Source: Allium sativum (taxonomy: Eukaryota; Streptophyta; Magnoliopsida; Asparagales; Amaryllidaceae). Taken from it: a DNA stretch of 64,000 bases. This document shows positions 55,320 through 64,000 of this stretch, piece after piece. The stretch is taken from assembly GCA_030737875.1 (NCBI GenBank), contig CM060926.1, positions 168,353,079 to 168,417,078 on the forward strand. Reading direction: 5' to 3'. A program made the position numbers and the translations under genes. Numbering within the stretch: the stretch's first letter is position 1; every line of letters begins with the position of its first letter. The notes below the pieces were generated by a model. It saw nothing but the letters and a program-made list of their open reading frames with translations. It had not been told where the DNA came from and ran no database searches.

Positions 55320-58304
55320 CATGTATAAACTGAAAGTAAACATAAGGATGCTGTCAAGATTGGCAAGATGAACTAAGATAGCATGATAATTCAAGTGTAA
55401 TCAAGTATAGCATCACATATTCAAGGTTCGCTTCACCAACTGTACTAGAATCCCAAACCCATGTCTTATATTAATCATGAAATAATACCTTGGCCCAATA
55501 TCATGAAATGACCTACTACTAGGTCCAACGGAATGATCCACTAATCGATTGGCTTCCTACAAGTTCTAGCTCGTCATGTTCCTGTGTCATACAGCCTTGT
55601 CACGAATGTAGTCATCTGTGATAGGTCCACCATAGGGTGTATCAAGCCATATGGTGCCAACCACTGACACGAATCAAGCATGCACAGATAAACCTACCGG
55701 TGCCCAATGCCTTCTTTTTCAACTCCCGACCACGTGCACGACCATAGCCCGCCTGAACCTAAACTGGCGCACAAACACAGCTGTCGTTCTGGTCGCTTAC
55801 AATCAACCCAGTAATCGTGCCCCACCCTGCCTAGTTCCAAGGTACCATGATACATCTGATAGTGGGTTACTGCTGAAATGGACCGCGTAACTAGGTTTTT
55901 CGTCCAATAGGTTAAGTGTTGTCATTTAAATTCGTGACTTAACCATTATCAGTCTAGCATGTCAAGTTGGTTAAGTGTTGTCATTCAAGTTCGTGACTTA
56001 ACCCGCCTACAAATCATGTATCAAGTTGGTTAAGTGTTGTCTTTCATGTTCATGACTTAACCCTATCATGTGGTATTAATTCATTAAGGCACCCCAGCCT
56101 CTCACATCAGACCTGTTGTTGTGGTCACTGGATATGCTGGGTGGTTCCGGGCAGAATTACACCATAACTCAGTTTGACCTCGGGTTTCAAGCGCGATATG
56201 ACCAACTACCCACATTGGATTCTATTGGTTGAAGTAACAGGATTTGCCGGGCGGTTCCGAGCAGAATTACACTACAAACTCAACCCAACCTCGAGTTGGC
56301 CATTTTCTAGTTCATTCTAGTGTCATGCCTATGTTCAAGTTTCATGTCAAATTCGTGTCAAGTTTCATGGAGAGTTTCATGCCAAGTTTCCTATAATTAC
56401 CAATTTTTCCCAATGTTACCACATCTAAATATTAGGCTAACAATCTTAGCCTAATTTTCCGTCCGCATGATTTTTGACATATTATATTAGGATAAAACTT
56501 AGCCTAATTTAACGTACACAAAATTTGCATAAAGAAATTCATTAACATAAACATGACATAGGTGTAAACTTGGCATTCTCGGCATAGTCAATATGAACAC
56601 CATAGGTGTGTACTTGCAAAATAATCAACATGAATATCATAGGTGTGATCTTGCAACGTAGACTAAATCAACATACATATATGTGAATTTGCAACATAGA
56701 CTAAATCAACTTACATATATGTGAACTTGAAATATGACATAGGTTTAACATATACAAATAAACATGTAGATCTAATATTTGGTCACATATGTGATATGAT
56801 TTTACAACCTAAAACATGCATAACATGATAAACTACACAACTTGTCATAACAGGTTATACTCCAATATACATATGAATAGACTTATTCATTAATTCCTAA
56901 TTCAACATGATAATAAAATAGAATATCATTCAATTTCACATATAACATAATAAAAATTGTTCTATTATCAATTTATTTCCAAGGCATAACATAACTGAAT
57001 AAATTGAGTAAAACATCGCAGGCATGTAGATCTGATAACATTATGAACATGAAAAGGTTTGAATAATAATCTAGGTTCAAGAACATGGATAGATCTAACT
57101 TAAATAGAAAAATCCCCAAAATCAAGATCCAAGGACAAATAAAGAAAATAGGTCTGAATAGAAAATCAAGCTTAGATCCAATTTCATAGCCATAATCCTA
57201 GGCAATAACCTCATGGTCATGAATCATAGGTGATTAGCTACAATTGTCCTTGTCATAGTCATAGGCAATAGTCTTATGTTCATAGTCATAGGCATAGTCT
57301 TATGTTCACAGTCATAGGCATAGGCATAGTCTTATGTTCATGTTCATAGTCATAGGCATAGGTATAGTCTTATGTTCACCGTCATAGTCTTAGGCTATTA
57401 ACAATAGTTTCAACGTCATAGGCATAATAATGTTATAGACATGAAAGAGTCTGATTTACCACATGAATAGGTTCAAACTGATTTCATAGCAATATTCCCA
57501 AAAGTCAAGATCCAAGATGAACAAAAATAGAAATGAATCATACGTAGATCCAATTCCAATTTATAACATGTCCATATTAAGTTTAAAGTTTTTATCTAAA
57601 AGTAACTTGAACTTACAGATCGTGGTCTAAGAAATTTAGATGCAGAAATCAAGTCTAGAAATTTGTCGTTGAATTGTTGAATCGTTGAATCTTGCTTTGA
57701 TTGTAGAAGCAAATCCCCAATATGAAATTCCTAGCTGTAGTCTTCAAGAAATAATCTTCGCGTTTTAATTTAATTTAATTTAGAGGAAGAAGAAGAAGCC
57801 ATGTCTATCAAGAATTTATGCAGCCTAAGGTTAGAGAAGAATGGTGTAAAGATAATGAGGCTAGGAGACTGTTTACGTAGGATTAGCTGGATGAATCTGG
57901 TCACGAAATGAGTTTAAATACATCAGAATGCATCAGGTTCAAAAACTGGGTTCGGGAGGCAGGTCGACACTGTGGTCGACCTGGTCCCTGAGAGGTCGAC
58001 ACTATTTTCGACCCCTAGGTCGACCTGGTCCTGGGCGGGAAATTTCCCGCCTAGCCTGTTCTGGGTTTTCAATTCAAATTTGAATTTGAATTTTCGAGCT
58101 GCTTTCGATTCTGAAAATTTCCGAAACTTCGGAGGGTCATATCTCCCTCATACGGACTCCGATTTTCGAAAACTCGGACTCGTTTCCAAGCAGAATTTCG
58201 AGATGAATGCAATGGCGCAACCGTTTTCCCTTGATTCTTGTTTTAAAAATTAATTCTGCCTTGATTTATGGTTTTAACACGTTATTAAAATATGGGTTGC
58301 TACA
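55320..58304 (-). mobile_element. 5' LTR of element B, missing its last 490 bp or so
   Basis: Begins directly at the end of element E with ACATGTATAAACTGAAAG, aligned to 41022 in copy 1, and ends at TTGCTACA before the CTTAC duplication. I count about eight differences in the first 215 aligned bases between the two LTRs. The LTR start (right end) matches the solo LTR at 14569: CGGAGTCCGTATGA, CCTCCG(A/G)AAGTTTC and the GCGGGAAATTTCCCGC palindrome. The last three bases before CA read GCTA where the family has GTTA. Confidence 0.88.
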
Positions 58305-58309
58305 CTTAC

Positions 58310-60606
58310 CGTTTGGGAGGTATGGCTGAATTAAGGTTTGGAAGGTGAAAAACAGCTTAAATGGGCTTAATAGGGTAATTAGCAGCTAGGCCCATTGGGG
58401 ATTTCAGGATTAGGGACATATAAGGTTTATTAGGGTTAGAGAAACCTTTTTTTGTCATTTTCCAGCCCCCACTTACCTCTCTTCAACCCTAACATTGATC
58501 ACCAACACCCAAATCACCTTCTAATCATCGTTTAATTAATTATTGGCCTAATCTATATCAAACCAAGGCAAATTACCATAGAATTTGGGATAGAACTGCT
58601 GGAAAACATAGAGATTCAACCCAAATCAGAGATACTTTCAGATCTATAAATTATTTGGGGCTAAGGTGAGTGATTTGCCTTGTTTTTCACTAATTACAGC
58701 TAATTAGGGGTGATTAGTGTTAATTAGCGAAATTATGTATGATAAAATTCTGTAAAAATTTGTAAATCTCTAAAACATTATTTTAAGGTTTTGACAGAAA
58801 GTTGGGCTAATTTGGACAAGTTTTGCTGATTGTATGATTAAACATGATTAAGGGGGATTAAGAGGGAAACATAGGTTTTTCGGTATGTTTGATCCATATT
58901 GACATATTAAATTTTTTTTTTTGTGTTTATTGTTGATTCCCTATGTTGTTATGACTGTATGGTATGCTTTATAATTGATTAGAAAAGTTAGAATGGTCGA
59001 AAACGCCGTCGTCTGGCGTAAAATAGTCATCGGAAAAGTTGCAGGAAATGTGTAGGGTTTCGGATCGGATCGGATATAGGGCTTGGATCGGATAGGAGAA
59101 CCGTGCAAGAGAATTCGATTCGGATCGGAATTTGGCACTAAAGGAAGCCTGGCAAGAAAAAAAGCCACTTGTATAGAGTTGGAGTTGGAGTAGGGACTGG
59201 ATCGAGTCGGAGAAGAGGAGTTGGAGCAATGGATGGGATCGGTTCATCGTAACCGAACCGAACCGGATGGAGATGACCAAACCAAACTGAGTGAGAGACC
59301 CGAACCAAACCGACGACAACTGGAGCAATACATGTATTCACACTGATCCAAGGTAGCCGAACCGAACAGGGAGCTTGGGCGTAACACATTCGAATCGAAG
59401 CTGAAGCACCAAATAATACATCCGAACCGAACCAGATGGCCGATCCGAACTGGTTCTGGACTTTTACCACTTCTACACGACGACTCTTCTGAAGATCAAC
59501 TCCAATTCGACCAAAAAACGAGATGCAAAGGAAGTCCAAATGGGAGGTTATTACTCAGGATCCAAATAGGGATCAACGAGTTAATTTCATGGATTGGACT
59601 TTGCTGCGGGACGTGTGCAAAGGGGTTATCAATGTCTATAGCTTTGACTCACCACTGAGACAGATTAGTGGCTATGGATGCAGTGGAGCTGTCATAGCTC
59701 CATGGGCAAAGTGGTCGTAGCAAGGCTATGAGCCAGTGCAGTGGAGTTGTCATGACTCCGTGGGGGCAGAGTTGATATAGCAAAGGATTAGTGGCTATGG
59801 GTCAGTGTAGTGGGGTCATCGTGACTCCATGGGGCAGAGTGATCTTCGCAAAGGATTGGGTGATCAAAGTGGTAGATATTGTATGCTTTACGCACTTAGT
59901 GAGAGATATGAGAATGATTGCTATGTTTGATTTTGCTATCACCATGACATGCACACCTACTCTCCATTATTTTCACACCATGTGTTAGTGTCACCTTAGA
60001 GTATTGTACATCTTGTTGTGCTAACTCTTTTATTGCAGTTCCAGGTTAAGATATGGTTATGTATACCTGTTATTGTTCTGTTTTTGCTGCTTATCGCTTA
60101 TACCAGACTTTTGTCTAACTCAAAGTTTTATGTCTCTTCTTATTACTCTGGGTGCTCTTATACTTGCAGACTAGAGACAGGTGATGTGATAATGCACGAG
60201 TAGCTGTATCAGAGACGAGCAGAAGGCTTCCACATGTGATATGTATATATATATAATCTCCTTGTGTTGTTGCTGGTCACTACTTTGGGCATTAGTAGTG
60301 TACCTCTTTCTTTTGCTTTAGAGACAGTATTTCAAAGTTGTAATAATGTTGGTGTGGATGATAAGCTGTATTTTGGATTTCTGCTGCTATGATGGTTTAG
60401 TTTTCAGCTTATGCACTGTCCCGATTGTTTTATGTCAAAGTTATGTTATTATTATATTTTATCCCATGCACTGTGAGACATTCTACAGGTTCCTTGTAAT
60501 TTCAAATTCCTTTCTTTTCCTTTCTTTGGCGACCGTCTCGTGCTGTTTCGACATTAGTATAGCGCATTTCAGGGAAATGTCAGCTGGTGCGAGGTGGGCT
60601 GACACA
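58310..60606 (+). mobile_element. 5' LTR of gypsy element C, second part
   Basis: Continues the LTR interrupted at 40532. It includes a TATA-like ACATATAAGG near 58416 and a CGGATCGG/CCGAACCGAACC-rich zone (59040-59440). It ends GGGCTGACACA, 2 nt before the primer-binding site. Total LTR length with the first part is about 2.57 kb. The open frames inside (for example 60346-60804) have no recognisable product. Confidence 0.75.
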
Positions 60607-60608
60607 CT

Positions 60609-60620
60609 TGGTATCAGAGC
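60609..60620 (+). promoter_or_regulatory. Primer-binding site of element C
   Basis: TGGTATCAGAGC, the initiator-Met tRNA complement, 2 nt after the LTR end. It fixes plus orientation and the LTR boundary. Confidence 0.88.
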
Positions 60621-60863
60621 TCTTGGTTGCATAGTTAACCTAGGGAAATACACTAGGGAGAGATCGTACGTATATGAGAGCGTGTATTTGTTATATGTTG
60701 GGTTTTCAAAAGCTATATATATACTATTAGTATATCTAAGGATGAAGTCGCACTGCACTGACACCCCTGAAGGGATGGTTAATCGTTTTCTCCTTACAGA
60801 TTAAACAATGAGCCGATATATGAGGAATACTGGTTCAGGAGCAATAAAAGGAATGCTCCTGAT

Positions 60864-63800
60864 ATGAGGACGATTTTCACTGGCTTCATGAGGGAGATGC
60901 TTAGGGATGTTCAGAGGGAAGCTCCTAATGTTGCAAATGGTGGTGGTGCAGCGGTGCAGGCGCCTAGGGCCGATTTCGCCAAGCTCTGCAAGGACTACAC
61001 TAGTCTTGGTATGAAGCCGTTCCACGGAACGGAATCGGCTACAGAAGTTCAGGATTGGCTCGATAGTTGTGAAATCATCTTCAAGGACTTAGGGATTGAT
61101 GATGCGATAAAGAGGAAGCTAGCATCCCGTCAGCTGCAAGGACGGACTATGAATTGGTGGAATGCTATTAATGTATGTACTCCTGAGGATCAGGTTACTT
61201 AGGATCAGTTCAAGGCCCGATTCAGTGATAAGTTTATCCCAGCTGCTCAGAAATCAGAATTGTTTAGGAAGTTCTTGGAGCTTAAGAAGAATGGTAGGGC
61301 AGTCTTGGAGTATATTGCTGAGTTCGATACTTTATCGAAGTATGAATTATCCCTCATTGACACTCCCGAGAAGAAGAATGAGAAGTTCATAACAGGCGTA
61401 GATCATACTTGGGGGAAAGGCTTATAAACCATATTGATGAGACTTTTGAATCGATTGTTGGGAAAGCATTGAGGTCAGAGAGCCTTTATCCTAAGCCCAA
61501 GACTGAAGTCATTGTTGCGTCTGTAGAAGGGCCAAAGCAGCATGCAAGCAGAGGAGGCAAGAATAATTCTCAGAATAAAAGGAAGCAGAGTCAAACCAAG
61601 GATGGTCAGAAAAAGAAGACAAGAAAGATGTAGAGTTCTTTAGCTATGGCAAAGGGCCATTATGCTAAATAATTTCGAGCAAAGCCTGTGGAGAATAAGT
61701 GCTTCAACTGCTGCCAAGTGGGACATCACAAGGGTAAATGTCCGCAACCCCCTGAAGAGAAGCAGATTGTGAAAGCATATGCTATAAATGTCATTCCTTC
61801 TTCGTCGAATGCCCCAACTGCGGCGGAGAAAGGAAAGAATGTCGTCATTCAAGATATGCTTTCTGTTTATGATGTTCCTGTTCGAGTATTGTTTGATACT
61901 GGGGCATCTCGTTCCTTCATATCTAGTGACCTGGTAGATAGGTTGGGATTGGAGCCCTAGATAGTCGATAGACCTTTAGTTGTGACGAAACCGATTGGTG
62001 TTTCGACTAGCCTTAGTATGATTTGTCGAAATTTGGTCTTATCGAGTCACCACTGTATGTTTGCTTGTGATTGCTTTTTTTTGGGCTTTACTGGGTTGGC
62101 ATTATTTTGGGAGTTGATTTGGCTCCAAAGATATGGGGTGGTGGTAGACTGTGAGGGATTTTTGGTGACTATTAGGGCGGATAATGGGTGGAGGGTAGTG
62201 TTTGGTGGCCTACCTAGTGATGAGGTGATAGATAGTTTTCTAAATTCCCTCGATATCCCATAGGACGAGTTATCATGGGTTCCCGTTGCTGGCCAGTATC
62301 AGGATATCTTCGAGGAAGTGACCGAACTTCCACCACACCGAGAGATTGAGTTCCGTATTGATTCAGTAAAAGTTGCCAGACCTACAGTGATGCCACTTCG
62401 TCATATGGCACCAAAGGAGCAGCGAGAGCTCGAGGTGCAAGTAATTGGTCTTTTGAAGAAGGGATTTATTAGAAGAAGTGTCTCCGAGTGGGGAGCACCA
62501 GTTGTATTTGCTACCAAGGCAGATGTTTCCCTTCGTTTATGTGTGGACTATCGCGAGTTGAATAAAGTGACTAGGAAGAATAAGTATCCTCTTCTGCGGA
62601 TAGATGATTTGTTTGATCAAATGAGGGCGCAAGGGTGTTCTCCCAATTGGACCTCGCGACAGTATTTCATCAGCTCCGAGTAACAACTGAGAGTATTCCT
62701 ATAACGGCATTTCAGACGGCGTTTGGTTTCTATGAGTGGTTGGTCATGCCATTTGGGTTGACCAATGCACCAGCATATTTTGTGGATATTATGAATAGAG
62801 TATTCCGAGATCAATTAAATAAATTTTTTTCTTATGTTCATAGACGATATCTCGGTTTACTCGAGGACAGAGGAAGAATACAAGGAACATTTGAGAATAG
62901 TGATAGAGGTGTCGAGGAAACACCAATCGAAAGCGAAGTTTTCTAAGTGTCACTTCTGGAGGAGGGAAGTGAGATTCTTGGGCCATGTTGTTTCAGATAA
63001 TGGTATTGCGTGGATCCTATGAAGTTGGCTATGGTACAAGATGGGTCTATGCCCAACGATGCAACAGATATAAGAAGTTTCTTGGGATTAGCTGGATATT
63101 ATCGTAAGTTTATCCAAGACTTCTCCAAGATAGCGGCACCATTAGCTCAGCTGACCAAGAAGAATAAAGCTTTCGTTTGGGACGGAAGGTGTGAAAATGC
63201 ATTCAAGAGCTTAATGGAAAAGTTAACGTGTGCACCAGTGTTAGTCATTCCTAAAGGGAATGAAGAGATGACAGTATACACGGATGCATGTGGTACCGGA
63301 GTAGGTGCTGTATTGATGCAAGGAGGTAGGGTTGTAGCTTATTCAAGTCGGCAACTGAAACCACATGAGAAAAGATACCCTACCCACGATTTGGAATTGG
63401 CAACGATCGTGTTCGCATTGAAGATGTGGAGAGATTATCTATTGGGAGAAAGGTTCAAGTTTTTACCAATCATAAATCGTTAAAGTATCTCTTCTCTCAG
63501 AAGGATTTAAATCTCCGTCTATAGAGATGGTTAGAATTCTTGGCTTCCTATGATTTAGATATCGCATATACACCCGGAAAGGGCAATGCAGTAGCTGATG
63601 CATTGAGTAGGAGACATGCCAGTTTAGGGGCTATGTTTCTAGAATGGAAGCAATTGGAGTATATTGCTAGATATGATTTCAAACCAAAGTGCGAATTGGA
63701 TCCAAAAATGCTAGCAAGTTTGACGGTCAGACCCACTTTGATTGAATGGATTGGCTCTAGTCAGAGGGACAATCCTAACCTACTAGAAATCATCTCCAAG

Positions 63801-64000
63801 TTAGAAATGGGTATCGACGGTGAGGAGATAAACAAGTATGGGCTTGATCGAGAAGGATGGCTTCGAAATAATGGTAGACTGGTTGTACCCAATGTCAATG
63901 GATTGAGAGATGAAGTGCTTAGAGAATGTCACTCAAAACTAACTATAAATCCCGGTGGTAACAAAATGTATCGAGACATGAAGCAGACCTACTATTGGGA
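60864..64000 (+). pseudogene. Element C Gag-Pol, decayed, runs off the right edge
   Basis: Gag reads DYTSLGMKPFHGTESATEVQ, WLDSCEIIFKDLGI, then a TAG at about 61200 and DQFKARFSDKFIPAAQKSEL. The frame could start earlier than the ATG at 60864, since it is open upstream. A zinc knuckle near 61700 is CFNCCQVGHHKGKC. Protease near 61890 has VLFDTGASRSFIS. Reverse transcriptase has [27 protein letters not shown] and FIDD near 62836. RNase H near 63265 has [15 protein letters not shown] and [17 protein letters not shown]. The integrase linker follows (YTPGKGNAVADALSRRH, RECHSKLTINPGGNKMY). At least four frameshifts and six stops occur. The domain text and Met primer site suggest a chromovirus of the Tekay/Del type; the chromodomain would lie beyond the window. 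Confidence 0.85.

Larger units (their letters stand above)
40533..58304 (-). mobile_element. Element B, LTR retrotransposon with internal region deleted and Tat element E inside
   Basis: Outer ends TGTAACACCCC (40533) and TTGCTACA (58304) are flanked by perfect CTTAC duplications (40528-40532 and 58305-58309), so this is one insertion into the 5' LTR of C. Compared with the solo LTR at 14569, it is reversed. The right piece (55320-58304) is its 5' LTR and the left piece (40533-43861) its 3' LTR. They overlap by about 2.7 kb, so they are two LTRs, not one split copy. All of the internal coding region is gone, so the lineage of B is unknown. Confidence 0.85.

Noticed and set aside
60346..60804. 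152-codon frame just before the element C gag
   Set aside because: It spans the LTR end and the primer-binding site, so it cannot be a gene of the element; hydrophobic, no homologue.

Overview
This window is plant nuclear DNA, almost certainly from a eudicot. It is AT-rich, and most of its coding sequence belongs to plant-type LTR retrotransposons (Ty1-copia and Ty3-gypsy, including the Tat lineage with two RNase H domains). It also carries a Helitron, small DNA transposons and a broken Rab GDI gene fragment with spliceosomal intron borders. I see no intact host gene, no rRNA or tRNA gene, no CRISPR array and nothing bacterial. The species cannot be named from the sequence. Every long reading frame is a transposon protein, and nearly all are interrupted.

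Left part (1-10166). A minus-oriented LTR element, called G here, shows a 5.3 kb LTR (1758-7070) followed by a Met-tRNA-type primer-binding site and leader running off the left edge. The LTR holds two minisatellites (86 bp and 36 bp units). To its right lie two decayed, plus-oriented LTR ends of the same broad family (8760-9354 and 9362-9961).

Helitron block (10167-28023). A non-autonomous Helitron has a TCTCTACTA start, a 3' hairpin and a CTAG end. About 5.3 kb is its own sequence; the rest is three later insertions. These are a small internally deleted copia element A (12996-19686), a 3.6 kb solo LTR of family B inside the gag of A (14569-18192, target duplication CTGTT), and a 5.9 kb solo LTR F related to G (21863-27749, target duplication AGTGT).

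Middle (28024-35276). This part has a short CACTA-like MITE, a hAT-type element with a perfect 8 bp target duplication, unidentified exon-like fragments and a (TA)n tract. It also has a five-exon Rab GDP-dissociation-inhibitor pseudogene fragment bracketed by about 100 bp inverted repeats (a Pack-type capture), and a solo copia LTR of family A.

Right part (35277-64000) is a four-level nest. Copia D (minus) was hit 5 bp upstream of its gag start by gypsy element C (plus, Met-tRNA primer site, decayed gag-pol running off the right edge). The 5' LTR of C was hit by element B (minus, 40533-58304, target duplication CTTAC). B was hit by a Tat-lineage gypsy element E (minus, 43862-55319). E has one continuous gag-pro-pol frame with only four stop codons, two RNase H domains, a tandem-repeat 3' region and an extra antisense ORF on the plus strand. 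A later deletion removed the 3' LTR of E together with the interior of B. Target-site duplications and breakpoints allow the order of events D, C, B, E, deletion to be read directly.
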